Part shown: positions 54,792 to 63,554 of the stretch, in pieces
Layout of the letters: each line of letters opens with the position of its first letter
How positions within the stretch are numbered: the first letter of the stretch is position 1
Assembly (NCBI RefSeq): GCF_003867015.1
Contig: NZ_CP032548.1
Location: 1,245,001 to 1,309,000 of the forward strand
Direction of reading: 5' to 3'
Source: Tenacibaculum singaporense
GTDB lineage: Bacteria; Bacteroidota; Bacteroidia; Flavobacteriales; Flavobacteriaceae
Length of the DNA: 64,000 nt
Program-made: the position numbers and the translations under genes
Notes under the pieces: model-generated
The model's input: the letters and a program-made list of their open reading frames with translations, nothing else
Databases searched by the model: none
What the model was told of the DNA's origin: nothing

Positions 54792-56408
54792 ATGTTCGAT
54801 ATTTCGGAATTAAAAACTAAAAAATTAGCTGATTTACAAGTTATTGCCAAATCAATAGGATTAACCAAGATTAGTCAATTAAAAAAATTAGACTTGGTAT
54901 ACAAAATTTTAGATGCGCAAGCGGAAGCAAGTGCTAATGAGGCTAAACCAAAACCTGCACCTAAGGCAGAGAAGCCAAAAAGAAAAAGAATAACTAAAAC
55001 TGAAGCTAAAACTACTGCTGAGAAGCCAGAAAGTAAGGTTGTTAATGAACCTGAAGTAAAAAGGGCTCCAGAAAAGCAAGAAAAAAAGGAAGTTGTTAAT
55101 AAGCCTAAGAAAAGGCAAGAAGAGAAGAAGCAAGTTCAAGCTTCAGAGGATAAAAAACAACAACCTCAACAGCAAAAGCAGCAGCAACATAATAAAAGCC
55201 ACAATAATAGAGGTAATAAGCATAATAAAAATCAGAATACTAATAAGCAGCATCACAAAAGCGGTAATAAGTACCGTGACCCTGATTTTGAGTTTGATGG
55301 TATTATTGAAAGTGAAGGTGTTTTAGAAATGATGCCTGATGGGTATGGTTTTTTACGTTCTTCTGATTATAACTACTTATCATCACCTGATGATATTTAT
55401 GTATCACAATCTCAAATAAAACTATTTGGATTAAAAACAGGTGATACAGTTAGAGGTAATGTACGTCCTCCAAAAGAAGGGGAGAAGTACTTTCCGTTAA
55501 TTAGAGTTTCAAAAATTAATGGATTAAACCCAAATATTGTACGTGATCGTGTTTCTTTTGAGCACTTAACTCCATTATTTGCTGATGAAAAGTTCAATTT
55601 AGCAGAAAAAGGAAGTTCATTATCTACTAGAATTATCGATTTGTTTTCTCCGATAGGAAAAGGGCAACGTGGTATGATTGTGGCACAACCTAAAACGGGT
55701 AAAACAGTATTATTAAAAGATGTAGCAAAAGCAATTGCAGCGAATCACCCTGAAGTATATCAAATCGTTTTATTAATTGATGAACGTCCTGAAGAGGTTA
55801 CCGATATGCAACGTAGTGTACGTGGTGAAGTAGTTGCTTCTACTTTTGATGAACCAGCTGATAAACATGTTCGTGTAGCTAATATTGTGTTAGAAAAAGC
55901 AAAACGTTTAGTAGAGTGTGGGCATGATGTTGTAATTTTATTAGATTCTATTACACGTTTAGCAAGAGCTTACAACACGGTAGCACCAGCATCTGGTAAG
56001 ATTTTATCAGGAGGTATTGATGCAAATGCATTACACAAACCAAAACGTTTCTTTGGAGCAGCTCGTAACATTGAAAATGGAGGTTCTTTAACTATTATTG
56101 CTACAGCACTTACTGAAACTGGTTCGAAAATGGACGAGGTTATCTTTGAAGAATTCAAAGGAACAGGTAACATGGAGTTACAATTAGAGCGTAATATTGC
56201 CAACCGTAGAATTTATCCTGCAATTGACTTAATTAAGTCGAGTACACGTCGTGATGATTTATTATTAGATGAAAAGACTGTACAACGTATGTGGGTATTA
56301 CGTAAGTATTTAGCTGATATGAACCCTATTGAAGCAATGGAGTTTATTCAAGATAGAATTAAAAGATCATTAAATAACGAGGAGTTCTTGATTTCAATGA
56401 ATGGATAA
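54792..56408 (+). CDS. rho: transcription termination factor Rho
   Basis: A 538-residue hexameric RNA helicase. It has a Rho_N helical domain (1-45) and then a 120-residue Lys/Glu/Gln/Asn-rich disordered insertion (about 45-165, ending in His/Asn/Gln runs). The cold-shock RNA-binding domain (about 170-245, [13 protein letters not shown]) and the ATPase follow, with Walker A AQPKTGKT, Walker [18 protein letters not shown] and Q-loop [16 protein letters not shown]. The insertion is characteristic of Bacteroidota Rho and makes it longer than E. coli Rho (419). Confidence 0.97.
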   Translation: MFDISELKTKKLADLQVIAKSIGLTKISQLKKLDLVYKILDAQAEASANEAKPKPAPKAEKPKRKRITKTEAKTTAEKPESKVVNEPEVKRAPEKQEKKEVVNKPKKRQEEKKQVQASEDKKQQPQQQKQQQHNKSHNNRGNKHNKNQNTNKQHHKSGNKYRDPDFEFDGIIESEGVLEMMPDGYGFLRSSDYNYLSSPDDIYVSQSQIKLFGLKTGDTVRGNVRPPKEGEKYFPLIRVSKINGLNPNIVRDRVSFEHLTPLFADEKFNLAEKGSSLSTRIIDLFSPIGKGQRGMIVAQPKTGKTVLLKDVAKAIAANHPEVYQIVLLIDERPEEVTDMQRSVRGEVVASTFDEPADKHVRVANIVLEKAKRLVECGHDVVILLDSITRLARAYNTVAPASGKILSGGIDANALHKPKRFFGAARNIENGGSLTIIATALTETGSKMDEVIFEEFKGTGNMELQLERNIANRRIYPAIDLIKSSTRRDDLLLDEKTVQRMWVLRKYLADMNPIEAMEFIQDRIKRSLNNEEFLISMNG

Positions 56409-56432
56409 GGATAATCGTTAGTTTATATAAAA

Positions 56433-56463
56433 TAAAAAATCCTGCTCTTAGCGGGATTTTTTA
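56433..56463. terminator. terminator after rho
   Basis: AAAAAATCCTGCT/AGCGGGATTTTTT (one G-T pair) with a short loop lies between the rho stop and the convergent folate gene, which ends inside its T-run. Confidence 0.88.
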
Positions 56464-57009
56464 TTTTGGATATATCACAGAATCTAGTGGAACATCAAAC
56501 TTGTGAGTATCTTCTATCTTTTTTATAGGAGAAAAGAAGTTGAGCCCGATAGTTTGAGTGTCTTCTCTACATTCTGATAAAAATCGATCATAAAAGCCCT
56601 TTCCGTAACCAACTCGATAATTTTGCTCATCAGAAATTAGCATAGGTACAAAAACTAAATCGATATCTTTTACATTTGCTTCTTCTGCATTTATAGGTTC
56701 TGGAACACCAAATTTGTTAAGTTCTAGTTTAGTGTCTTTTTCAAAATAAAAATGAGTTAATGAGTCATCTTTGAAATTACAACGACTAACAATAATTCTT
56801 TTTCCTTTGCCTCTAAAAAAGTCAATGATAGGTTGAGTGTCTATTTCATTGAACTTTCGCATGGATAAAAACAAATGTATAGTATGTATATCATTAGTTT
56901 GTAACTTGAATATTTGTTGATATATACTTTCTTGGAGTTTTTCTTTTTCTGTTTGAGTAAGAGAGTTTCTCTTTTGCTTGTATAGTTTTCTAAGGTCAGA
57001 TTTAAGCAT
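56461..57009 (-). CDS. 5-formyltetrahydrofolate cyclo-ligase
   Basis: A 182-residue enzyme with an N-terminal basic helix (LRKLYKQKRNSLT) and the signature VGYGKGFYDRFL with the ATP/folate loop. It converts 5-formyl-THF to 5,10-methenyl-THF. It starts 4 bases past the MmcQ-like stop, the last of four minus-strand genes. Confidence 0.94.
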   Translation of the reverse strand: MLKSDLRKLYKQKRNSLTQTEKEKLQESIYQQIFKLQTNDIHTIHLFLSMRKFNEIDTQPIIDFFRGKGKRIIVSRCNFKDDSLTHFYFEKDTKLELNKFGVPEPINAEEANVKDIDLVFVPMLISDEQNYRVGYGKGFYDRFLSECREDTQTIGLNFFSPIKKIEDTHKFDVPLDSVIYPK

Positions 57010-57013
57010 GAGG

Positions 57014-57379
57014 TTATAGCGATTTTAATTCTTCTTTAAGTTTTTTTGTTAATCCTTTTACTATAAGTTCGTATGAGTGATCAATCAATTCAAAAACAAA
57101 AGTATCAGAAACATCATTGTTTAAAGTAACTGTATTCCAATGTTTTTTACTCATGTGAAATCCCGGATCAATACTTTCGTACTCAGCTCTTAATTCTAAA
57201 GCACGTTCAGGATCACATTTTAAATTAACCTTAGGTTCATGTTGCTCCCAGCTATCTAACCCCGATAAAGCAAACATTTTATTCATTACTTTAAATACTA
57301 AAACATTATCATCAAAAGGAAAATGTTCAGTTACTCCTTTTTTGGTAATACAATAGTTACGAAATTCTTCAATATTCAT
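57014..57379 (-). CDS. MmcQ/YjbR-family protein
   Basis: A 121-residue protein of the CyaY-like MmcQ/YjbR fold: YCITKKGVTEHFPFDDNVLVFKVMNKMFAL, then NLKCDPERALELRAEY and HMSKKHWNTVTLN. The family is often labelled DNA-binding, with little evidence of a role. It overlaps the small membrane-protein gene upstream by 11 bases. Confidence 0.9.
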   Translation of the reverse strand: MNIEEFRNYCITKKGVTEHFPFDDNVLVFKVMNKMFALSGLDSWEQHEPKVNLKCDPERALELRAEYESIDPGFHMSKKHWNTVTLNNDVSDTFVFELIDHSYELIVKGLTKKLKEELKSL

Positions 57380-57617
57380 TTTTTTTATTTTTATAAGATG
57401 TAAAAACTAGGAAAATAATAGACATAAAACTAAGTAATAAGAAAAAGTATTTAAAAATATTTATGAGAATGAAAAACTCAAAGCCTCTACGTATGGAGTA
57501 TTTGTCAGCTTTCTCTTGAAGTGATATTAAAGCGTTATGGTTATCTATGTAATAATATAAAAAGAAAGAAAAAGCAGAAATGAATAATAGTTTAAATGTT
57601 TTATAATGTTTCTTCAT
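57369..57617 (-). CDS. small two-helix membrane protein
   Basis: An 82-residue protein with hydrophobic helices at about 8-25 (FKLLFISAFSFFLYYYI) and 48-72 (FFILINIFKYFFLLLSFMSIIFLVF). It is rich in Phe and Tyr with a basic tail and is not recognised. The 11-base overlap with the MmcQ-like gene and the 9-base gap to the DUF4230 gene support it being real. Confidence 0.65.
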   Translation of the reverse strand: MKKHYKTFKLLFISAFSFFLYYYIDNHNALISLQEKADKYSIRRGFEFFILINIFKYFFLLLSFMSIIFLVFTSYKNKKNEY

Positions 57618-57626
57618 TACTGCTAA

Positions 57627-58238
57627 TTATTCAATTAAATTTTGAGTTGATTCAGGAATTTTTAAAGCTGTGTAGTCTAGTTTCCATCCAATGGTTTCTA
57701 CTAAATTTTGCATTAAGGTAACAGCTTCTAAGGCTTCTTTATTTGCTGTTTGCATTAAATTACTTTCAGGTATTTTTTGAAGAATATGATCTTTAGCCTC
57801 TTTATTAACTTCAGTTAAATCTTCAGAACTAAACTTGTTAAGTAATCCGTTTTGAATATCGTAGAAACGTAAATTAGGTTCTATTGAAAATACTTCAGGT
57901 CGAGGAAATTCAGAAAGAACTAATACTTTTTTCTTAGTATCCGTATGCATTTTTATTTTCCTAAAATCAAAACCAATATGCACTTTAGCATTGATTAGAA
58001 TAATGGCTTTTTTCTTACTGGTAACAAGTCCTAAAAATTTTTCTTTGGTGTTTTCATGATGGTATATTTCAGCAAACTCTCCTTCAATAGTAATTAATTT
58101 AGACACTTTTTTAATTTTATCTAACAAAACTACCGATTGTTTTTCTGTCAAGTTTTTTCTTTTTACTGAGGTGAATTTTTTAAAAATGTAATAGGATATA
58201 ATGGCACCTCCTGCCAAACCTATAAAAAGTAATTCCAT
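57627..58238 (-). CDS. DUF4230 protein
   Basis: A 203-residue protein with an N-terminal membrane helix (LLFIGLAGGAIISYYIF) and a DUF4230 domain: KVSKLITIEGEFAEIYHHENT, KAIILINAKVHIGFDFRKIKM, VLVLSEFPRPEVFSIEPNLRFYD. The domain is widespread in Bacillota and Bacteroidota without known function. It heads the four-gene minus-strand group and is divergent from the NtrB-like kinase. Confidence 0.88.
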   Translation of the reverse strand: MELLFIGLAGGAIISYYIFKKFTSVKRKNLTEKQSVVLLDKIKKVSKLITIEGEFAEIYHHENTKEKFLGLVTSKKKAIILINAKVHIGFDFRKIKMHTDTKKKVLVLSEFPRPEVFSIEPNLRFYDIQNGLLNKFSSEDLTEVNKEAKDHILQKIPESNLMQTANKEALEAVTLMQNLVETIGWKLDYTALKIPESTQNLIE

Positions 58239-58373
58239 AATTACGAATTTACATAAAATAGCTAAAGCATAAAAGAGAATATATAATGTAGTAGTTTTTA
58301 TAAATGAAGTAAGTGAAGGAGAGTTATTTTGTATTTTTATTCTCAGAAAGTAAATGAGTTTAAAAACTACTTA

Positions 58374-59471
58374 ATGAGGTCAGCAAGTACAACAGAAAAA
58401 GAATTAAAAGAACGTATAAAAGAGTTAACTTGTTTATATGAAGTAACATCTCTAATAATAAACGCGAATCTAGATCAAGTTGATGTAACTTTAAAAGCAA
58501 TTGCCAAAAGTTTAAAAAGAGCATTGCAGTTTCCAAAAAACACTCAAGTTTTTATTGATACAGAAAAATATTCTGAAGAGGAAAGTAAAACCGAGGAAGA
58601 GCTTTGTATAATCTCAAGTCCTATACCAGTATTTAATATACCTAAAGGAAAAATATCAGCATTTATAAAAGGAAAAGAGCTTAAGGATAATTTATATCTA
58701 AAGGAAGAAAAAGAATTATTTGATACTGTTGCTATAAAAATAGGGGGACTTTTAGAGCGTATTGAAATAAAGAACAATGAGCTGTCGATGAGGCGTAAAA
58801 TGGAACACGCCGATCGCTTATCAATCTTAGGAGAATTAACTGCTGGTATTGCCCATGAATTAAATACCCCGCTAGCTAATATTTTAGGTTACTCAGAACT
58901 ATTGAAAGCAGATATGTCCAGTAATGAAAAGGCTTTGGCAGATGTAGATAAAATTATTCAAAGTGCTATCTTTTCAAGAGAAGTAGTAAAAAAACTCATG
59001 TATTTTGCTTGTGAAATGCCACAAGAAATGAAAAAAGTAAATATTATTCCAAGTATAAAAGATGCTATAAATTTACTGGATGCTACTTTTAGAAGACAGT
59101 CTGTAAAATACTTAGTGAAAGTAGAAGAATCTGAATTGTGGTTACGAGCAGATACGGTTCAACTTACTCAGATTATTTTCAATCTTATTATTAATGCTAT
59201 TTACTTTTCACCAAAAGAAGGGCTAGTTACTATTGAAACATTTCAAACAGATAAAGAAGTGATATTAAGAATTTCTGATGAAGGGATAGGATTAAGTGAT
59301 GAAGCTCTTGAAAAAGTGTTTCAACCTTTCTTTACAACGAAGCCAACAGGAGAAGGAACAGGTCTAGGATTGAGTGTTGTACACGGTATTGTATCGAGTC
59401 ATAAAGGAACAATAACAGCTAAAAATGGCATTGAAAAAGGTGCTATCTTTGAGGTTAGGTTACCAAAATAA
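58374..59471 (+). CDS. cytosolic sensor histidine kinase (NtrB-like)
   Basis: A 365-residue kinase without membrane helices. A GAF-like N-terminal part (about 15-135, CLYEVTSLIINANLDQVDVTL) precedes the dimerisation helix with His161 in AGIAHELNTPLANILGYSELL. The ATPase has NLIINAIYFSPKEG, SDEGIGLS, VFQPFFTTKPTGEGTGLGLSV. The class matches NtrB-type partners of sigma-54 activators. The ATG at 58374 is preferred; an in-frame TTG at 58329 would add 15 residues. The cognate regulator starts 6 bases after its stop. Confidence 0.92.
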   Translation: MRSASTTEKELKERIKELTCLYEVTSLIINANLDQVDVTLKAIAKSLKRALQFPKNTQVFIDTEKYSEEESKTEEELCIISSPIPVFNIPKGKISAFIKGKELKDNLYLKEEKELFDTVAIKIGGLLERIEIKNNELSMRRKMEHADRLSILGELTAGIAHELNTPLANILGYSELLKADMSSNEKALADVDKIIQSAIFSREVVKKLMYFACEMPQEMKKVNIIPSIKDAINLLDATFRRQSVKYLVKVEESELWLRADTVQLTQIIFNLIINAIYFSPKEGLVTIETFQTDKEVILRISDEGIGLSDEALEKVFQPFFTTKPTGEGTGLGLSVVHGIVSSHKGTITAKNGIEKGAIFEVRLPK

Positions 59472-59476
59472 AAGAA

Positions 59477-60802
59477 ATGCCGTTAAAAAAGGAAAATATA
59501 TTAATAGTAGATGATGATGTTCATATCTTAGAGCTGTTACATCGACATTTACAATCTTGGAATTATCATACCTACAAGGCAGTATCAGTTAAAGAAGCAG
59601 TTACAATTTTAAGAGATACACCAATTGATTTGCTAATAACCGATTTAAAAATGCCAGAAGTGGATGGTTTTGAACTCGTTAAATTCGTTTCAGAACACTA
59701 TCCAAAGTTACCTAAACTTATAGTAACAGGATATCCATCTGTTCAAGATTCATTAGAAGCCATTAAGTCAGGAGTAGTAGCATACCTAACGAAGCCTTTT
59801 ACAAAAGATGAGTTGAAATCGGCAATGGATGATGCTTTAAAAAAAGCAGAAAAAAGTCATAAAAAAACTACTCAAGAAAAAGATAAAAAGGATTTTTATG
59901 GAGATATGATAGGGGCTTCAGAAAAGATTAATGAAATTTTTCAAATAATAGATCGAGTAAAAAATAATAAAGCAACAGTTTCTATTAAGGGAGAAAGTGG
60001 TACTGGTAAAGAGTTGGTGGCGCGTGCAATACATTATGAAGGTAAGTTTGCTAAAGGACCATACATAGCGGTAAACTGTGGAGCAATTCCTGAGAATTTA
60101 TTAGAGTCTGAGTTGTTTGGTTATATAAAAGGCGCTTTTACAGGAGCAGATAGTAACAGGAATGGTTTTTTTCAAGCGGCTAATGGAGGAACTATTTTTT
60201 TAGATGAAATAGGAAATGCTTCATTAAATGTACAATCAAAGTTATTAAGGGCTTTACAAGAAAAAGAAGTGGTGAAGGTAGGAGCTCAAAAAGCAGAGAA
60301 AGTAGATGTTAGAATTATTGCAGCGACTAACAATAACCTAAAAGAAATGATTCAAAAAGGAACATTTCGAGAAGACCTGTTTTATAGGTTGACAGTAGTT
60401 GAAATAGAGGTGCCACCTTTACGAGAAAGGAAAGAAGATATTTCTATGTTAGTAGAAAAGTTTCTGTTTAAATATGGGGTGGAATATAAAGATAGGTTCG
60501 TAAAAATAAGTCCTAAAGCTTTGGCTATACTACAAAGATATAATTGGCCAGGTAATATTAGAGAGTTAGAAAATATAATACAACGTGCGGTAATTATGTG
60601 TGATCGTATAGTAGAAGTAGAGCATTTACCTGATTCGCTAAAATATAATGTTGATTTTTCTGAGGAAAGATTAATCTCCTTAAAAGAAATGGAAAAACGT
60701 CATATACAATATGTATTAAACGCAACTAATAACAATAAAACAAAAGCAGCAAAAATTCTTCAAATAGACCGTAAGACATTACGAGAAAAGCTGAAAGAAT
60801 AA
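59477..60802 (+). CDS. NtrC-family sigma-54-dependent response regulator
   Basis: A 441-residue activator. The receiver has Asp56 in DLLITDLKMPEVDG and Lys106. The AAA+ domain (about 140-375) has Walker A GESGTGKE (172-179), the intact sigma-54 contact loop GAFTGA (219-224) and Walker B GTIFLDEIG. A Fis-type helix-turn-helix closes it (KAAKILQIDRKTLREKL). It remodels sigma-54 polymerase at promoters with upstream sites. A sigma-54-type promoter and a dyad lie just downstream, before the glutamate dehydrogenase cluster. Confidence 0.96.
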   Translation: MPLKKENILIVDDDVHILELLHRHLQSWNYHTYKAVSVKEAVTILRDTPIDLLITDLKMPEVDGFELVKFVSEHYPKLPKLIVTGYPSVQDSLEAIKSGVVAYLTKPFTKDELKSAMDDALKKAEKSHKKTTQEKDKKDFYGDMIGASEKINEIFQIIDRVKNNKATVSIKGESGTGKELVARAIHYEGKFAKGPYIAVNCGAIPENLLESELFGYIKGAFTGADSNRNGFFQAANGGTIFLDEIGNASLNVQSKLLRALQEKEVVKVGAQKAEKVDVRIIAATNNNLKEMIQKGTFREDLFYRLTVVEIEVPPLRERKEDISMLVEKFLFKYGVEYKDRFVKISPKALAILQRYNWPGNIRELENIIQRAVIMCDRIVEVEHLPDSLKYNVDFSEERLISLKEMEKRHIQYVLNATNNNKTKAAKILQIDRKTLREKLKE

Positions 60803-60814
60803 CAACACTTTTTC

Positions 60815-60850
60815 TGGGTGTTTTTTCTCCACCTGGGGAGAAATTACCCA
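60815..60850. promoter_or_regulatory. nested dyad, candidate activator site
   Basis: Two nearly concentric inverted repeats, TGGGT/ACCCA (60815-60819 and 60846-60850) and TTTCTCC/GGAGAAA (60824-60830 and 60837-60843), are centred about 106 bases upstream of the sigma-54 promoter. That is a typical enhancer distance for an NtrC-type protein. It could instead be a hairpin ending the regulator transcript, though it lacks a T-run. Confidence 0.45.
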
Positions 60851-60875
60851 CTTTTATTTTAAATAAAAATTTATA

Positions 60876-60926
60876 AAAACTTCTGAGTCCTTCGTAAATA
60901 AAGGGATTTAGAAGTTTTTGTTTTTT
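60876..60926 (+). terminator. terminator of the kinase-regulator operon
   Basis: A 15-pair stem, AAAACTTCTGAGTCC with GGGATTTAGAAGTTTT (two G-T pairs), is followed by a T-rich tail. It lies about 75 bases after the regulator stop and before the sigma-54 promoter. Confidence 0.8.
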
Positions 60927-60938
60927 TGGCATGTTTAG

Positions 60939-60954
60939 CGGCATATCATTTGCC
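60939..60954 (+). promoter_or_regulatory. sigma-54-type promoter of the gdhA cluster
   Basis: CGGCATATCATTTGCC fits the sigma-54 consensus: invariant GG at 60940-60941, ten bases, invariant GC at 60952-60953, with GGCA and TTTGC cores. Transcription would start near 60965, about 20 bases before the small Cys-rich gene. The TGGCAT at 60927 repeats the -24 half but lacks a matching GC. Confidence 0.6.
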
Positions 60955-60985
60955 TTTAAAGGGAAGAATAAAATGAATATAATTT

Positions 60986-61156
60986 ATGAACACTAATCCC
61001 TTTAATATTTGTCCATCATGTACAGAAGTAAATATATGTGTGTTAACCAAAGCTAAAGAAAAGGTATGGTCGTGTAGTGAGTATAATGAGGTGAGTGCAG
61101 AAAAAGCAAGAGAAGATGACGTAACTGCTATGAAACAAGAAATGCAAGCTGTATAA
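60986..61156 (+). CDS. small Cys-rich protein (CWC-like zinc-binding)
   Basis: A 56-residue protein starting MNTNPFNICPSC, with Cys at 9, 12, 18 and 30 (CPSC, NIC, WSCSEY). The spacing recalls the Cys_rich_CWC family of small zinc-binding proteins, although the CWC itself is WSC here. It starts about 20 bases downstream of the predicted sigma-54 start site and ends 10 bases before glutamate dehydrogenase, so it is probably the first gene of that operon. The acidic C-terminal helix is typical of a small partner protein. The role is unknown. Confidence 0.75.
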   Translation: MNTNPFNICPSCTEVNICVLTKAKEKVWSCSEYNEVSAEKAREDDVTAMKQEMQAV

Positions 61157-61166
61157 TAAATAACGT

Positions 61167-62525
61167 ATGAATAATACAAAAAGTGAAATTTTAGGAAGTA
61201 AAATAAATTCAAACATAAGTGAGATGACATTAACCAAAGAATTAATAAAACCAGCGAAGCGAAAGAATGCTAGAGGAATGGTTGATAATGTACTAGAACA
61301 GTTTAATAGTGCATCAGATCAAATTGGTTTACACCCTAATATTCGTAAGATATTAAGTATTACGAATAACGAAATCATTGTTAATTTTCCTGTAAAGATG
61401 GATAATGGAGATGTTGAAATTTTTCAAGGATATCGTGTGCAGCATAACAATGCTTTGGGACCATATAAAGGAGGTTTACGTTACCACCCAACAGTAGATA
61501 TAGATGCAGCGAGAGCGTTAGCTATGTGGATGACATGGAAAACATCTTTGGCAGGTTTACCATATGGTGGAGGTAAAGGAGGGATTCAAATAGACCCTAC
61601 TAAATACTCAAAAGATGAATTAGAGCGTATCACTAGACGTTTTACGTTTGCATTAGGAGATAATATTGGACCAGAGCATGATATTCCTGCTCCAGATGTA
61701 AACACAAACGCTCAAACAATGGCGTGGATGGCAGATACGTATATGAGTACAAAAGCACCAGCAGAACGTTCAATGAATCAACATGTAGTTACAGGAAAAC
61801 CAATAGGTAGTGGAGGTCTAGAAGGAAGAGATAGAGCCACAGGTTACGGAGTTTTCTTAACTATTAAGTTTTGGGTAGAAGGAAATAACCAAACCTTAGA
61901 AGATAAAACTTTTATTGTTCAAGGGTTTGGAAACGTTGGATATTGGGCAGCTTACTTTTTAGAACAAGAAGGAGCTAAAATGATAGGAGTTCAAGATGCT
62001 TATGGAAGCATTCAAAATACGAATGGAATCAAGGTAGAAGACCTTTTTAACTATACAAAAGCTAACAACGGGAGCTTAGTAGGGTACCCAGAATCTCTAG
62101 CAATAGAGAAGGAAAATTTTTTTGCTACTGACTGTGATATTTGTATACCAGCAGCATTGGGTAATCAGATAACTGAAGATAATGCACACTTAATCAAAGC
62201 TAATTTAATAGCTGAAGGAGCAAACGGACCTATAAATGTTGAAGGAGAAAAAATTCTTTTAGAAAAAGGAGTAACAATTATCCCTGATATATTATGTAAT
62301 TCAGGAGGAGTAATCACTAGTTATTTCGAGTGGCTTCAAAACCGTAACGGAGAGTTGTGGAATATGGAAGAGGTTATTGTACGATTAGATAAGAAACTAA
62401 AAGACTCCTATACTAAAGTTTCAGATTATGCTAAGTTAGAAGGTGTTGATATGCGAAAAGCAGCTTATTGTATAGCGATACAACGTATTGAAAAGGCATA
62501 TGTTCAACGAGGAATTTTTCCATAA
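61167..62525 (+). CDS. glutamate dehydrogenase (Glu/Leu/Phe/Val family)
   Basis: A 452-residue hexameric-type enzyme with the substrate motif GPYKGGLRYHP, the catalytic region LAGLPYGGGKGGIQIDP and GPEHDIPAPDVNTNAQTMAWM. The Rossmann domain has VQGFGNVGYWAAYFL, and the end is ILCNSGGVITSYFEWLQN. It interconverts 2-oxoglutarate plus ammonium and glutamate. GFGNVG does not settle NAD versus NADP use. Placement behind an NtrC-type regulator and a sigma-54 promoter points to nitrogen control. Confidence 0.95.
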   Translation: MNNTKSEILGSKINSNISEMTLTKELIKPAKRKNARGMVDNVLEQFNSASDQIGLHPNIRKILSITNNEIIVNFPVKMDNGDVEIFQGYRVQHNNALGPYKGGLRYHPTVDIDAARALAMWMTWKTSLAGLPYGGGKGGIQIDPTKYSKDELERITRRFTFALGDNIGPEHDIPAPDVNTNAQTMAWMADTYMSTKAPAERSMNQHVVTGKPIGSGGLEGRDRATGYGVFLTIKFWVEGNNQTLEDKTFIVQGFGNVGYWAAYFLEQEGAKMIGVQDAYGSIQNTNGIKVEDLFNYTKANNGSLVGYPESLAIEKENFFATDCDICIPAALGNQITEDNAHLIKANLIAEGANGPINVEGEKILLEKGVTIIPDILCNSGGVITSYFEWLQNRNGELWNMEEVIVRLDKKLKDSYTKVSDYAKLEGVDMRKAAYCIAIQRIEKAYVQRGIFP

Positions 62526-62536
62526 AAAGCAGTAAA

Positions 62537-62956
62537 ATGAAACACGGAAGTTTAGTTTTAGAGAAAAAAGAGTATGTGTACATTAAGAGTTTACTAAATG
62601 TTTCAGAGCATACTGAAGAAGGTAAAGTACAAACATCACTAGATAAGTTTGCTGAAGAGTTAAAAACAGCTAAAATTTTAAATGAAGAAGAAATGCTAGA
62701 TGATGTTATACGCTTAAATACTGTTGTAACTATAGCTTCTGGCGCTGTTTGGGAAAAAACTATTCAGATTGTAAAACCAACTGAAAAGGATTTGAAAAAC
62801 AACAAAGTTTCTATTTTAACGCCAATAGGTATAGCTTTATTTGGTTATGCTTTAAATGATGTAGTTCACTGGGATTTACCAGGAGGAAAGAAAGAAGTTA
62901 AAATTTTAAAAGTAACTCAAAAGAAGGGGAAAGAGAGTTTTAGTACCTTAATTTAA
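62537..62956 (+). CDS. GreA/GreB/Rnk-like protein
   Basis: A 139-residue protein with a short helical N-terminal part (about 1-50) and a GreA/GreB C-terminal FKBP-like domain (about 52-139; NTVVTIASGAVWEK, VSILTPIGIALFGYALNDVVHWDLPGG). It lacks the long coiled coil that GreA inserts into polymerase, so it resembles Rnk, a polymerase-interacting regulator of nucleotide metabolism. It is 11 bases after glutamate dehydrogenase, in the same operon. Confidence 0.85.
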   Translation: MKHGSLVLEKKEYVYIKSLLNVSEHTEEGKVQTSLDKFAEELKTAKILNEEEMLDDVIRLNTVVTIASGAVWEKTIQIVKPTEKDLKNNKVSILTPIGIALFGYALNDVVHWDLPGGKKEVKILKVTQKKGKESFSTLI

Positions 62957-62966
62957 AGATAAAAAA

Positions 62967-63353
62967 ATGACACTTAATAATCACGGTAGCGATATAGATG
63001 TAGTACATAAATACAATCATGTAGAATTAAAAGGATGGGTAGATCAATTGCAGTATATTAATAAAGAAATTGATAACCTTTTAGGTTTACATAAACACTC
63101 TTTAATTAATAAAGCTATTTCTGAAGAAACATTGAAGCTTTTTTCTGAAAGAAAAAAAATAAACAATGAGCTTTATAAAACTGTCTTATCATACTCAAAT
63201 ACGTATGTTAATGTAGCAGAGTGTGATGATATACAGTGTGACATGGCTTATTTAGGAGAGTACGATAGATTACGTGAGAGTTATCATAAAAATTTGGAAG
63301 CTTATCAAAAACTTAAAGACAAGTTTTTTGAGGAAGTTTTACTAAAAGAATAG
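62967..63353 (+). CDS. helical hypothetical protein of the gdh operon
   Basis: A 128-residue soluble, all-helical protein (VELKGWVDQLQYINKEIDNLLGL, ETLKLFSERKKINNELYKTVLSY, YDRLRESYHKNLEAYQKLKDKFF) with two nearby Cys (AECDDIQCD). It is not recognised as a family. It starts 10 bases after the Rnk-like stop and is followed by a strong terminator. It is the last gene of the unit, so it is probably expressed with nitrogen metabolism. Confidence 0.75.
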   Translation: MTLNNHGSDIDVVHKYNHVELKGWVDQLQYINKEIDNLLGLHKHSLINKAISEETLKLFSERKKINNELYKTVLSYSNTYVNVAECDDIQCDMAYLGEYDRLRESYHKNLEAYQKLKDKFFEEVLLKE

Positions 63354-63396
63354 CATTCTTGTAAAGCAAGTATGTTAGATTTGTAGAGTTAGTTGT

Positions 63397-63431
63397 AAAA
63401 CCTTGGAATCATGTAGTTCCAAGGTTTTTTT
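63397..63431 (+). terminator. terminator of the gdh operon
   Basis: AACCTTGGAA/TTCCAAGGTT (63399-63408 and 63417-63426) with an eight-base loop and a seven-T run, about 45 bases after the last gene. The stretch 63432-63554 beyond it has no clear feature. Confidence 0.92.
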
Positions 63432-63554
63432 GAATCGTAAACTAAAGAGACTTCTTTTTATTTCTAAAATCAGTTTTGTAAGCAATTAACTATTTTTTAT
63501 GATAGACAGCTCTAGTAGTACTGAATAGTTAACAAAAACTTTTTTCATCACTGT

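Noticed and set aside
54909..55326. Extra open frames over the Rho insertion on both strands
   Set aside because: Low-complexity codons leave other frames open; the Rho frame is continuous and correct.
60927..60941. TGGCAT...GG as a second sigma-54 promoter
   Set aside because: It has the -24 half but GG instead of GC at the -12 position; the element 12 bases downstream fits better.
60946..61237. Minus-strand open frames over the Cys-rich gene
   Set aside because: They are antisense to the small Cys-rich frame and the start of glutamate dehydrogenase, are Phe/Leu/Ser-rich and look like shadows of the plus-strand genes.
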